Positions 1 to 10,100 of a DNA stretch of 58,762 bases are shown here, one piece after another (position 1 is the first letter of the stretch; the number at the start of each line of letters is the position of its first letter). Position numbers and translations under genes: made by a program. The stretch is from Flavobacteriales bacterium (GTDB lineage Bacteria > Bacteroidota > Bacteroidia > Flavobacteriales_D > Sanyastnellaceae), in assembly GCA_022447625.1 (NCBI GenBank), contig JAKVAX010000020.1, forward strand, positions 1-58,762, written 5' to 3'. Under the pieces are notes generated by a model. It ran no database searches and was not told the origin of the DNA. It was given only the letters and a program-made list of their open reading frames with translations.

Positions 1-105
1 AAGACAACCTAAAGCAGGAAATAAGAACACTTGTAAACCTATAACAGTATTTTAGTACAAACACTGTCAACTTTTTTAGGACGGGTCATGTTTTACCCCA
101 CTTAC

Positions 106-136
106 GCCTTATGCCTTATGCCTTACGCCATACGCC
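106..136. repeat. Heptameric tandem repeat (GCCTTAT-type)
   Basis: Four consecutive 7-bp units (GCCTTAT, GCCTTAT, GCCTTAC, GCCATAC) followed by a partial GCC. They lie upstream of the first gene. Similar 7-bp arrays with other unit sequences occur just after that gene, so the gene is bracketed by heptamer repeats. The period of 7 makes a conserved coding role unlikely, which supports the downstream start chosen for the gene. The resemblance to short tandemly repeated repetitive sequences of cyanobacteria is only in form. Confidence 0.75.
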
Positions 137-210
137 TGGAAAAAAAAGTTTTTTTTCCCGTGACATCTCCGCAATACCATATCCCGACTTTAGCACCAAA
201 GCTGCTAACC

Positions 211-981
211 ATGAAACCGTATTTACAGGCTGACGCCTATTTGCATGGCGCGAGTCAAGTTTTAGCGAAATTGAACAGAGCCTTCGTTGCGCAACAGCCC
301 GACGATTGTCATACCAACTTGCGGTATAAGAATAGCGAGAAGCGTATCTACGGCAGACGTATTATGGTGCCTGATGCTGGTTTACAGTTCGTCCCCTCGA
401 TTCACCTTCCAACGATGAAGTTGGAAATGGTGCATCCTACTACGAAGAGCATCGTTGCGTCGCTTTCCATGGCTGGCAAACCGATCTCTGAATTTAATGA
501 TGAACTCGCTGCCTGGCTCAAAGAGCACACCTTGGAGACCTTGATCTTCAGAGAAAACATGCACTACGATATTCCAGATTACGGAATTGAATCTTACCGT
601 GCACTCACTAACGAAGAACTCACGGAATGGCATGAGGGGCGAAAGCAAGCCAATGAATTGCTCGACGCCCTCGCCACCAAACTGGCCCAGACCGATAAAA
701 AATCGCGCATCTGGCCCCACCACTTTGATACGGGCATCTACGTCAAACTCGAATCAGGTGTAGGCATAGGTGCTGGCTTCGCCATGAAAGACAAGTACTG
801 CAACGAACCCTACTTCTACCTCGCCGTCTACAGCGACGAACACGAATTCCCCTCAGACACAAAACTCACCCACGGACTCTGGGTATCCGACGAACGCTTC
901 AACGGCGCAGTCATCGCCTTCCCAAGCAACCACGTAGAGGAGTTTTTCGCAGAAGTACTCACAGCCTACGGGCTAACGTAG
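211..981 (+). CDS. DUF5996-like protein of unknown function
   Basis: A 256-residue soluble protein with no signal peptide. The open frame extends upstream to 88, but that part is encoded by 7-bp tandem repeats and low-complexity DNA, so the ATG at 211 (MKPYLQADAY) is the likely start. The C-terminal half has a WPHHFD motif followed about 35 residues later by EPYFYLAVYSDE, a pattern resembling DUF5996-family proteins; this assignment is from memory of the family and is tentative. No catalytic function can be named. The stop codon lies inside a heptamer repeat (GTAGGCG), so the present C-terminus may have been set by repeat insertion or expansion. The gene stands alone, with repeats on both sides. 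Confidence 0.7.
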   Translation: MKPYLQADAYLHGASQVLAKLNRAFVAQQPDDCHTNLRYKNSEKRIYGRRIMVPDAGLQFVPSIHLPTMKLEMVHPTTKSIVASLSMAGKPISEFNDELAAWLKEHTLETLIFRENMHYDIPDYGIESYRALTNEELTEWHEGRKQANELLDALATKLAQTDKKSRIWPHHFDTGIYVKLESGVGIGAGFAMKDKYCNEPYFYLAVYSDEHEFPSDTKLTHGLWVSDERFNGAVIAFPSNHVEEFFAEVLTAYGLT

Positions 982-1113
982 GCGGTAGGCAGTAGGACTA
1001 AATCGATAATCTATAATCGATAACCGATAACCTGTCCCCCCTGTCAACCGTCAACCGTCAACCGTCAACCGTCAACCAAAAAAAAACAGCATACCGCTTA
1101 CAGCCTACAGCCA
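978..1113. repeat. Cluster of heptameric tandem repeats
   Basis: Several 7-bp arrays follow one another: GTAGGCG/GTAGGCA/GTAGGAC (978-998), CGATAAT/CTATAAT/CGATAAC/CGATAAC (1004-1031), five perfect copies of GTCAACC (1043-1077), an A-tract, then GCATACC/GCTTACA/GCCTACA (about 1090-1110). All have the same period but different units. The first array contains the stop codon of the preceding gene. Apart from these repeats, nothing else is seen between the two genes. Confidence 0.8.
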
Positions 1114-1186
1114 ACATTTGTTAGCCAACGGCGAACAATAATCCCTGTCTTCCTGAGTTATTGGTTTGCAACCAATACCTATAGCC

Positions 1187-2935
1187 ATGAAGCATATTAC
1201 ATTACTGGTTGCCTGTTTGCTCACCGTATGCACTTTTGCATCATCCACCACACACCATCTGGCTGTTCTTTTTGAGACGGCCAGTCATGAGCTCACGCCA
1301 GAAGCTCATCGCGCTCTCAACGAATTCTTAGCTGATTTTTCACCCGGCGACAACCTCAGTTTGGTGATTTCAGGGCATACCGATTCCCGCGGTAGCGTTG
1401 ATTATAACGAAGCCTTGGCAGAACGGAGAACGCAAGTCGTAAAAAGCTATTTGCTGTCTTTGGGGTATCACCCGAAAAGTGTCGTGAGTTATTCCTTCGG
1501 AGAAGCAGAACCACAGTTCAGCAATACTACCGAAGATGGAATGGCCGCGAACCGAAGGGTTGACCTTCAATTGACACGTCACTTTTTTGAATCCGAAGCG
1601 GAACTGCTCGACCAACTTCGGGAACAGAATCAAGTGACCGTTCATATCGATCCCACAGAAGATCACCTGATCAAAAGCGACCGAGGCTCTGTCATTGCCA
1701 TTCCGGCCATGTCTTTTGTGAACGCTTCGGGGGATTTAGTCGACCAAGAGATTGAATTCACCATTGTGGAAGCCTTGGACCCCTTTGATTTTGTGGCCTC
1801 GAAACTATCTACCGTCAGCGATGATCAATTGATCGAAACGGGAGGCATGATGAAGTTAACCGCGAGTCTAAACGGAGAAGAACTCGAATTGACAGAAGGT
1901 GCTTCGCTCACCGTAGCTCTTCCCACAGATCAACTTCAACCAGGCATGCAGCTTTTCGTTTCGAATGACGGGGGAAATTGGCAGGCCACTGGCCAACAAC
2001 CGTTGGGGATTGAAGAACTTGTGTTCCCTCCTATTCCAAAGCCCTACACTAACGGGTACAAAGAGCCCAAACGCAATTTCGACTTGCCTGATCAACCAAA
2101 GAAACCGGTAAGTCCGATCTACCCTCGAGAGCCTAAGTACCCGAATCTTCAAGCCTATGATGTGGAGTTCAAGTGGTACGAAGTTTTCGGACGAGGAAAG
2201 AAAATCATGCGTGCGGAAGAGGCGCGTCAAGCCAAAATCGATCTGTACGACAAAGCGGTAGAACGCTGCGAAAAACGCAAAGTTCGGTACCAAGAAGATA
2301 TGCGCACTTTGCCAGCAAGAGCTGCGCAATATGCCAAAGACAGTGTTACCTACTTTACGGCGCTCGATTCGGCAGAACGCCACTTTCAAGAAGTCATCAT
2401 TCCAGAAGAAAAGGCCAAATGGAAGAAGCTCATGGCTGAATTCAACGGACAATACGAAGAAGAAATGGAAGCGTGGAGAACCACCTGCGATTCGATTCGA
2501 ACGAACCGTGCGCTTGAACTTGAAGCTGCTGGACAATTAGGGATGAATCCACTCAATCAATACGTCTACAGCGTAGGCCACATGGGATGGATTAATTGTG
2601 ATCGATTCATAGGTACACCTGAAGAAGAAAAAGAAGATGTACTTGTCAAGGTTGATTTGGAAGGACAAGGACGTGTTGTACTAGCCTTCACGGAGATTCA
2701 GAGTATGATGAATATGACACAAGGAGATAAAGGCTACGTTGCCCGAAGAATTCCAAAGGATGCCAACGCGATTATTTTCTCCTACTATCTCGACGATGAA
2801 GGAGATATCATGTTGGGGCATACCCCCTTGAATGGAAAAGCCACTCAAAAAGTGAAATTCAAAGAAGTCAACCTCGCCGAACTGAGGGAGTTCTTGAATG
2901 AGTTGCGACAGACTGATTATCAAGCATCACTATGA
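1187..2935 (+). CDS. Secreted OmpA-domain protein with long unique C-terminal region
   Basis: A 582-residue protein beginning with a signal peptide (MKHITLLVACLLTVCTFAS). The ATG at 1187 is preferred to an upstream TTG at 1166 because it places the signal peptide at the N-terminus. Residues about 22-132 match the OmpA_C peptidoglycan-binding fold: a VLFETASHELTPEA strand, then SGHTDSRGS, and NRRVDL at the end. This domain is normally C-terminal in OmpA proteins and is N-terminal here. The remainder includes a likely beta domain (about 150-260), a proline/tyrosine-rich linker and a charged, coiled-coil-like segment rich in E, K and R (about 345-460). It is probably periplasmic and peptidoglycan-bound; no enzymatic motif was recognised. 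A strong terminator follows directly, so it is the last gene of its transcript. Confidence 0.8.
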   Translation: MKHITLLVACLLTVCTFASSTTHHLAVLFETASHELTPEAHRALNEFLADFSPGDNLSLVISGHTDSRGSVDYNEALAERRTQVVKSYLLSLGYHPKSVVSYSFGEAEPQFSNTTEDGMAANRRVDLQLTRHFFESEAELLDQLREQNQVTVHIDPTEDHLIKSDRGSVIAIPAMSFVNASGDLVDQEIEFTIVEALDPFDFVASKLSTVSDDQLIETGGMMKLTASLNGEELELTEGASLTVALPTDQLQPGMQLFVSNDGGNWQATGQQPLGIEELVFPPIPKPYTNGYKEPKRNFDLPDQPKKPVSPIYPREPKYPNLQAYDVEFKWYEVFGRGKKIMRAEEARQAKIDLYDKAVERCEKRKVRYQEDMRTLPARAAQYAKDSVTYFTALDSAERHFQEVIIPEEKAKWKKLMAEFNGQYEEEMEAWRTTCDSIRTNRALELEAAGQLGMNPLNQYVYSVGHMGWINCDRFIGTPEEEKEDVLVKVDLEGQGRVVLAFTEIQSMMNMTQGDKGYVARRIPKDANAIIFSYYLDDEGDIMLGHTPLNGKATQKVKFKEVNLAELREFLNELRQTDYQASL

Positions 2936-2942
2936 CGGAATA

Positions 2943-2973
2943 AGAGGCCCCATAAGGGGTCTCTTTCTTTTTT
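2943..2973 (+). terminator. Rho-independent terminator
   Basis: Nine-base stem AGAGGCCCC/GGGGTCTCT (one G-U pair) with an ATAA loop, followed by a T-rich tail. It begins 7 nt after the stop codon of the OmpA-domain gene. Confidence 0.85.
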
Positions 2974-3112
2974 GACAATTGTCAGGATTGTCATTTTAGC
3001 ACTGTTCTGTGGGGTAAAAACGGGAAGCGTTTGCTATATTTATTCTTCCAAAACCTTAATGACGCTAAGCACTCGCAGAAGTATAACGGCAATTAGCAAA
3101 TACTCTCTATAC

Positions 3113-6100
3113 ATGGACAAATTTTTACGCACCGAAATATTTCGCGTATTCTTTGTTGTTCTGACCCTTGGGATTTTCTTCCCCCAAACAACACATGCAC
3201 AAGAAATCACAGTAGCTCATCAATGGAATGAGGTCCTACTTGACGCGATTCGAAATGATTTTGCACGTCCGACCGTGCACGCTCGTAATCTCTGGCACAC
3301 TTCGGTGGCTATGTACGATATCTGGGCTGTATACGATGGAGAAGCTGAACCTTTCTTCCTTGGGGAAACGGTAGGTGACTACGAATGTTTATTCGATGGT
3401 GTGCCTGCAACTGATGACATTCAAGCAGCCCGAGAAGAAGCGATCAGCTATGCGATGTACAATCTAATCCTTTACCGATTCCAGAACGCGCCTGGAGTGG
3501 CTGAGATCTTCCAAGAAGTGAATGCGAAAATGGATGAGCTCGGTTACGACACAGGAATCACTTCTGTGGATTATATCGATGGAACTCCAGCACACTTAGG
3601 GAACTACATCGCTCAAGAGATCATCGCCTTCGGTTTGACAGACGGATCAAACGAAATCAACGGATTTGCCAATCAGTACTACACGCCATTCAATGAACCT
3701 CTGGATATGGGTGCTTCTGGAAATCCAGATGTTGTAGATATTAACCACTGGCAACCGCTCATAGTAGAAGGTGCAGTGGATCAAGCTGGAAACCCAATTG
3801 ACGCTATCGTTGACTTCCTTTCTCCAGAATGGGGAGATGTGGTTTCATTCACCTTGGATGAAGACGATCTGACGACCTACATGCGCGACGGAGATACTTA
3901 CCAAGTGTGGAAGGATCCGGGTGCGCCACCATACCTTGAAGAAGGGCTTGGTGAAGGGCTAGAGTCACTGTGGAAGTGGGGGCATGTTATGGTTCCTTAC
4001 TGGCAGTCAATGCACGATGTAAATGATGGCGTGCTTTGGGATATCTCTCCAAATTCAATTGGTAACAACCCTCCACTCCCAACAACATTCGAAGAGTTCG
4101 AAAACTTCTATGATTTCTGGAACGGTGGTGATGCCTCTCAAGGTTATGACCTCAACCCAGTTACAGGAGAGCCTTACGAAGTACAGCTCGTACCTCGTGC
4201 TGACTACGGACGTGTGCTTGCTGAGTTCTGGGCTGATGGTCCAGATTCAGAAACACCTCCAGGACACTGGTTTACTATCCTCAATGAAGTAAACGCTCAC
4301 CCACTTCTTGACAAGCGTTGGAACGGACAAGGTCCTATCCTAGACGATCTTGAGTGGGATGTGAAGACATACTTCGTTCTTGGATCTACAATGCACGATG
4401 CAGCCATCTGTGCATGGAGTGTGAAAGGATGGTATGATTACTCTCGTCCGGTTGCTGCTGTTCGCCACATGGCGGAAATGGGACAGTGTACTGACGAAAT
4501 GTTACCAAACTACCATCCAGATGGTTTCCCGTTGATCGACGGTTTCGCTGAACTCGTTGAGTCAGGTGATCCATTGGCCGGAGACGCTGAGGAGAACATC
4601 AATGAAATAAAGATCCTCACTTGGAGAGGTCCTGATTACATCACATATAACGATGATGGTATCGGTCTTGATGAAGCTGGTGTAGGCTGGATCCTTGCAA
4701 AGGACTGGTGGCCTTACCAACGTCCATCATTCGTTACTCCTCCTTTTGCAGGTTACGTTTCTGGTCACTCAACATTCTCTCGTGCTGCGGCAGAGGTAAT
4801 GACACTGATGACTGGTACACAGTACTTCCCTGGAGGTAAGAGTGAATTTTTCGCGCCAGCGAATGAGTTCCTTGTATTCGAAGAAGGTCCTTCCGTTGAC
4901 ATTCACCTTGAGTGGGCAACTTACCAAGATGCTTCAGATCAGTGTTCATTGAGCCGCATCTTCGGTGGCATTCACCCACCGGCTGATGATATACCTGGTC
5001 GTTTGATCGGTCTAGAACTCGGACCTGAAGTTTATGACCTTGCGGTAACTTACTTCACTTCGAATGCGCCACGCGTTGAGAACGTTCAAGCTTCTATAGA
5101 CGTGGTGAATGAAGGAGACGCAGGTTCGAACCTACAGATTAACATCACTTATGACACGAACATGGATATGATGTCAACGCCAGAAATTACTTGGCCATTT
5201 GACGATCCTACCATGTCTTCTTTATCTCTCGCTAACGCGGAATGGGCAGACGCTACAACGTACTCACTACAGTACTTGATCACTGATGCAAACGTTGAGC
5301 TATTCTCCATCTACATGCAAGTAGTGGGAGCGGCGGATACAGATGGATTCTCTCAGGCTCCACACGTAGAAGACTTCGCTTTCGCGATCGATACACGCAA
5401 CCCATCGGTTGATTTCACAGATGACTTCTCATTGATCAGCGATAGTGAAGTCGCTGAGTCTACAATCGCCATCACGGTGTCTTACGACGAGTCAATGAAT
5501 ACTGCAGTTGAACCAACTGTGAACTTCCCGATGGAAGATCCGAGCAACACATTGGCTGTGAATACCGATGCGAGCGCGTGGCTTGACAATGTGAGTTACC
5601 AAGTGGTATTCGACTTGACAGACAATAACGAGGAAGTAGTAGATGTAGATATCGAATTGCTAGATGCGTTTGACGTCGCTGGTAACATTCAGAACATCTA
5701 CCTCGATGCTGATCTATTCTCAATTGATACGCATAATCCATCTGTGATGATGGTAACACCTGACGCTACCGTGATCAACGATGCGGTAGCAGCAGAAGGA
5801 ACATTCGCGATTGATGTTACTTTCGATGAGGTAATGTCTATGATGGCTAACGCCGAAGTGGTGTTCCCTAACGATGATCCATTGGCAAACTCATTGACAC
5901 TGGATGAGATGAACTCAATGTGGATAGACGATATGACTTACCACTTCGAATTCACAGTAATCGATGCGAACGAAGATCTATCAATGATCAACCTCGAAGC
6001 GGCGACTGCTACTGATATGGTTGGAAACGAAGTTGTGGTGGAGATGGTGATGACACCATTCGCCATTGATACTGAGAACCCTTCACTTCAGAATGTTGAT

Positions 6101-7027
6101 ATCAATGACAACCTCCTAGCAGATATCAACGTTGGTGCTGAAAGTGTTGACGTAACGTTAGAGTTCAGTGAAGCGATGGACGTGATGTCAGTACCGATCA
6201 TTGAATTCTCTGAAGACATTACCGCATCAGTAAGCTTCGCTAATGGATCTTGGGATGACGACATAACGTACACAGCCCTGTATGACCTTTCTGATGAAGG
6301 CGTTGAAATCGACAACATTGGAATCTCTGTTAGTGGAACATTAGATGCAAACGGAAACGAGCAGTTGATGATGTCAATGGACGATGTGCTCGCTATTGAC
6401 ACTCGTAACCCAGAGCCGATTGTATTGAGCGCAAACGACTACGAGTTGATTTTCGCAGATGCTGGAGACGAGAACTTCTCTCTCTTGATCATCTTTGATG
6501 AAGCGATGGATACAGACGTTGATCCGTTCATCTTGTTCCCTGATGAAGACCCATCAACTACGCTTACAGCGAATGACGATGCTTCAGGATGGTTGAACAA
6601 CACGAGCTATCAGCAAGTCTACAACGTGAGCAACGAAACAGTGCTTCTTCTTGATATCGACATCGTTGTCACTGGAGCCATTGACGGCGCTGGCAACCTA
6701 GTGGTTCAAACTGATTACGCTGACTTCTTCGATATCGACATCAACCCAGTTGGGGTGAACGAAAACGAAAACTTCGGTGTATCGATTTACCCGAACCCAG
6801 TAACAAGTGGTGATGTCCTAACGATCCGCATGGATAACCCAGATATGGTTGAGTCACTTGACATCTACGGAGCGAATGGAGAGTTGGTTCGCCAGATTCC
6901 AATACTCGCTGGAACGCTACAACAACAGATTGCTGTTCAGACAAATGAGATGGCAGCAGGAAATTATACTATCGCTATTCAAACAGCAGAAGGTGTAAGC
7001 ATACTGAGATTTAACATCCTACGCTAG
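3113..7027 (+). CDS. Secreted vanadium-haloperoxidase/PAP2-family enzyme with Ig-like repeats and T9SS type A tail
   Basis: A 1304-residue secreted protein starting MDKFLRTEIF with a signal peptide ending near THAQ. The ATG at 3113 is chosen because the upstream extension would bury the signal peptide. All three phosphate/vanadate-binding motifs of the haloperoxidase/PAP2 superfamily are present: K438-x6-RP (KGWYDYSRP), S550-G-H552 (YVSGHSTF) and R615-x5-H621-x3-D. From about residue 660 come about five Ig-like repeats of about 110 residues, each marked by 'AIDTRNPS'-type linkers. The end (YPNPVTSGD...AAGNYTIAI) is a type A T9SS sorting domain, so export by T9SS is expected. It could oxidise halides with peroxide or be a phosphatase; the sequence alone does not decide. 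A paralogue follows. Confidence 0.88.
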   Translation: MDKFLRTEIFRVFFVVLTLGIFFPQTTHAQEITVAHQWNEVLLDAIRNDFARPTVHARNLWHTSVAMYDIWAVYDGEAEPFFLGETVGDYECLFDGVPATDDIQAAREEAISYAMYNLILYRFQNAPGVAEIFQEVNAKMDELGYDTGITSVDYIDGTPAHLGNYIAQEIIAFGLTDGSNEINGFANQYYTPFNEPLDMGASGNPDVVDINHWQPLIVEGAVDQAGNPIDAIVDFLSPEWGDVVSFTLDEDDLTTYMRDGDTYQVWKDPGAPPYLEEGLGEGLESLWKWGHVMVPYWQSMHDVNDGVLWDISPNSIGNNPPLPTTFEEFENFYDFWNGGDASQGYDLNPVTGEPYEVQLVPRADYGRVLAEFWADGPDSETPPGHWFTILNEVNAHPLLDKRWNGQGPILDDLEWDVKTYFVLGSTMHDAAICAWSVKGWYDYSRPVAAVRHMAEMGQCTDEMLPNYHPDGFPLIDGFAELVESGDPLAGDAEENINEIKILTWRGPDYITYNDDGIGLDEAGVGWILAKDWWPYQRPSFVTPPFAGYVSGHSTFSRAAAEVMTLMTGTQYFPGGKSEFFAPANEFLVFEEGPSVDIHLEWATYQDASDQCSLSRIFGGIHPPADDIPGRLIGLELGPEVYDLAVTYFTSNAPRVENVQASIDVVNEGDAGSNLQINITYDTNMDMMSTPEITWPFDDPTMSSLSLANAEWADATTYSLQYLITDANVELFSIYMQVVGAADTDGFSQAPHVEDFAFAIDTRNPSVDFTDDFSLISDSEVAESTIAITVSYDESMNTAVEPTVNFPMEDPSNTLAVNTDASAWLDNVSYQVVFDLTDNNEEVVDVDIELLDAFDVAGNIQNIYLDADLFSIDTHNPSVMMVTPDATVINDAVAAEGTFAIDVTFDEVMSMMANAEVVFPNDDPLANSLTLDEMNSMWIDDMTYHFEFTVIDANEDLSMINLEAATATDMVGNEVVVEMVMTPFAIDTENPSLQNVDINDNLLADINVGAESVDVTLEFSEAMDVMSVPIIEFSEDITASVSFANGSWDDDITYTALYDLSDEGVEIDNIGISVSGTLDANGNEQLMMSMDDVLAIDTRNPEPIVLSANDYELIFADAGDENFSLLIIFDEAMDTDVDPFILFPDEDPSTTLTANDDASGWLNNTSYQQVYNVSNETVLLLDIDIVVTGAIDGAGNLVVQTDYADFFDIDINPVGVNENENFGVSIYPNPVTSGDVLTIRMDNPDMVESLDIYGANGELVRQIPILAGTLQQQIAVQTNEMAAGNYTIAIQTAEGVSILRFNILR

Positions 7028-7049
7028 GATTTAAATACTTGTTGAACTT

Positions 7050-7106
7050 AGGGTTTCTTCTGGATGTTGGGTAAGACTGACACTAGAAGAAACCCTTTGT
7101 AATTTT
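7050..7106 (+). terminator. Terminator between the two haloperoxidase-like genes
   Basis: A perfect 12-bp inverted repeat (7050-7061 AGGGTTTCTTCT and 7085-7096 AGAAGAAACCCT) with a 23-nt loop and a T-rich tail. It lies 23 nt after the stop codon of the first paralogue. It implies that the second paralogue is at least partly transcribed from its own promoter. Confidence 0.75.
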
Positions 7107-7107
7107 G
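7100..7107 (+). promoter_or_regulatory. Candidate -7 promoter box (TAATTTTG)
   Basis: Matches the Bacteroidota primary sigma -7 consensus TAnnTTTG, 16 nt before the ATG of the second haloperoxidase-like gene and directly after the terminator stem. No well-spaced -33 TTG was found, so confidence is moderate. Confidence 0.45.
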
Positions 7108-7123
7108 GATAAATCCTGCAAAC

Positions 7124-10100
7124 ATGAAAAGAACCCTACTCCTCCTTTTTGTGCTCCTCTTTGCACAACCAATGTTCACTTCGGCGCAAGAAACCATCGC
7201 GCATACTTGGAATGAAGTTTTAATCGATGCTATTCGAGCTGACTTTGCACGTCCAACGGTTCATGCGCGAAACCTATTTCATTCATCTGTACTGATGTAT
7301 GACGCATGGGCGGTGTATGATGATCAAGCATCGACCTACTTCCTAGGGAATACATTGGGAGGTTTTGAAGTTCCATTTGCAGGGGTCGCAATGCCTGAAG
7401 ACATTGACGCAGCGCGAGAAGAAGCGATTTCATACGCCACCTATCGCTTGCTGACACATCGTTTCCAGTTCTCTCCGGGAGCAGACGAAATCCTTGAAAG
7501 CCTGGATGAGACCATGATGGATCTCGGTTACGACACTGAATTCACTGATACTGATTATGAAATGGGGCCACCAGCTGCGCTGGGGAATTACCTAGCGGAG
7601 ATGATGATCGCATTTGGTCTACAAGACGGATCAAACGAGGGATCAGATTACACCAATTCATACTACCTCCCTGTCAACGACCCACTAGACATGACAGGTC
7701 CTGGGAACCCGAACATCGATGACCCGAACCGCTGGCAGCCGTTGGAAGTACCAGAGTTTATTGACCAAGGAGGAAACCCATTCACCGATACTCCACCTTT
7801 TCTAAGCCCTGAATGGGGAAATGTTGTACCCTTCGCTCTTGCCGATTCAGTGATGACGCAGTACGAAAGAGACGGTTTTAATTACAACGTTTATCATGAT
7901 CAAGGGCCGCCACCATTCATTGACACCCTTGGAACCCGCGAAGGAGACGAGTTCTACCGTTGGGGCTTTAGTATGGTGACGGTTTGGCAGTCACACCATG
8001 ATCCGAACGACGAAACACTCTGGGATATTTCACCAGCTAGCATTGGAAACGTGGAGAGTCTACCGACCTCGTTTGATCAATACGAAACATTCTACAATTT
8101 CTTCGATGGCGGAGACGCAGGAGAAGGACACGATATCAACCCGGCTACGGGCGAACCATACATTCCACAGTTCGTGAAACGAGCAGACTACTCTCGCATC
8201 CTCGCCGAGTTCTGGGCAGACGGACCTGACTCTGAAACACCTCCTGGGCACTGGTTTACTATTCTTAATTATGTGAATTCTCACCCCATGCTCGAAAAGA
8301 GATGGCGTGGCCAAGGTCCAGAACTAGATGACCTCGAATGGGACGTGAAAACATACTTTACTTTAGGAGGCGCGATGCATGACGCAGCTGTCACTGCGTG
8401 GAGCGTCAAAGGCTGGTATGACTACATTCGGCCGGTAGCTGCGCTGCGCTTCATGGCCGATCGAGGACAGAATACAGATCCAGACCTTCCTTCCTTCAAC
8501 CCAGCCGGCATTCCTTTGATTGATGGATTGATTGAACTGGTTAGTGAAGATGATCCCCTTGCCGGTCTTGGCGGAATCAACGTAGGCAAAATCAAGTTCT
8601 ACACCTGGCGAGGACCAGACTTCATTCCTGAACCAGAAACAGATTATGCTGGTGTCGGATGGATTCTTGCTGAGAACTGGTGGCCTTACCAGCGTCCAAC
8701 GTTCGTAACCCCTCCGTTTGCGGGATATGTCAGTGGACATTCTACCTTTTCTCGAGCGGCAGCAGAAGTCTTGACATTTATGACGGGTGATCCTTTCTTC
8801 CCTGGCGGAATTGGAGAGTTTCAATGCGAACAAAATGAATTTTTGGTCTTTGAAGAAGGACCTTCTGAAGATGTGACCTTGCAATGGGCTACTTACCGTG
8901 ATGCCTCCGACCAATGCAGCCTAAGTCGTATTTGGGGTGGTATCCACCCTCCTGCCGATGACGTTCCTGGCCGTTTGATGGGTATTGAGATTGGCCTTCA
9001 CAGTTTCATTCATGCGAATGAATTCATCGAAGCAGGACTTCCACGCGTGGCGGCGGTGACGCCTTCTACGAACGTCGTAAATACCTTGATGGATGGGATG
9101 CAGATGACGATTGATATCATGTTCGATCAAGATATGGATCAGATGGGCGTGCCAACGATTGAGTTTAGTGATGAGAACGCATCATCTGTTCTGACACCAT
9201 CCTCTGGTATTTGGCTTGACAACATGACTTACAGTGTAATCTATGATATTTCACTGCTTGCTGTTGACCTTGGAAGTATCGACATGACTATCACTGAGGC
9301 TCCTAATGCGGAAGGAGAGTTATCGATTCCTCATACCGAAGAAGACGTGTTCATCATCGATATGATTGTTCCAGCACTCATGGCTAGCTCAAGTGATCAA
9401 ACCTTGATTAACGAGGATTTCGCAGGAAACGAAATTGAGTTCGATTTTGAGTTTTCCGAATTGATGGATGCCGAGTCACTATTGAACTTGACTTTTGATG
9501 ATGCTGAAGTTGCTTCTGTTTTCGCTAACGCGGAAGGAGAATGGCTCACCCCTACAATATGGAGAGCCAGCTTTGAAACAGTTGATACTGATTTGGAGCT
9601 GGATGGTGTTGCCTGGTCAATTGAGACGGCAACTGACCTTGCCGGAAACCCAATTGAAGCCACGAGCGATGTAACTGAGATTTTGATTGATACCAAGGCT
9701 CCTGAATTGAGTTTAATCTTGCCTTCACTTAATCCGCTGACTGAAACCGCTGTGGGAGAAGCTACGTTCGATCTTCTCTTTGTTTTTGACGAGGCGATTG
9801 ACACTGAAACTGACCTCACATTCACACTAGAAGGTGGTCAGATCAACCAAACAGTTTCATCTGTAGACGAATCATGGCAAAACCCGTTCAACTTCCTTGC
9901 CACCTTTGACGTGGAACTATTTGATCCTGTGACAACCACAGTTGACATCAATGTGCTCGGTCCAACTGACTTGGTAGGTAACCCACTTGTATTGTTGACT
10001 GTCGAAGACGCGTTTGACGTTGATTTCACGGTAATTGGCATTGACGAATCTTCACTTGCTGAAAGCAGCGTATTCCCAATTCCAACTGTGATTGGTCAGG

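Noticed and set aside
2972-3112. Upstream extension of the first haloperoxidase-like gene
   Set aside because: It begins in the T-tract of the preceding terminator and would put 47 residues before a clear signal peptide.
4849-4864. TTTCGCGCCAGCGAAT in the first haloperoxidase-like gene as another interspersed repeat
   Set aside because: Left arm lacks the CC of TTCCGC; it could be a decayed copy or chance, so it is not counted.
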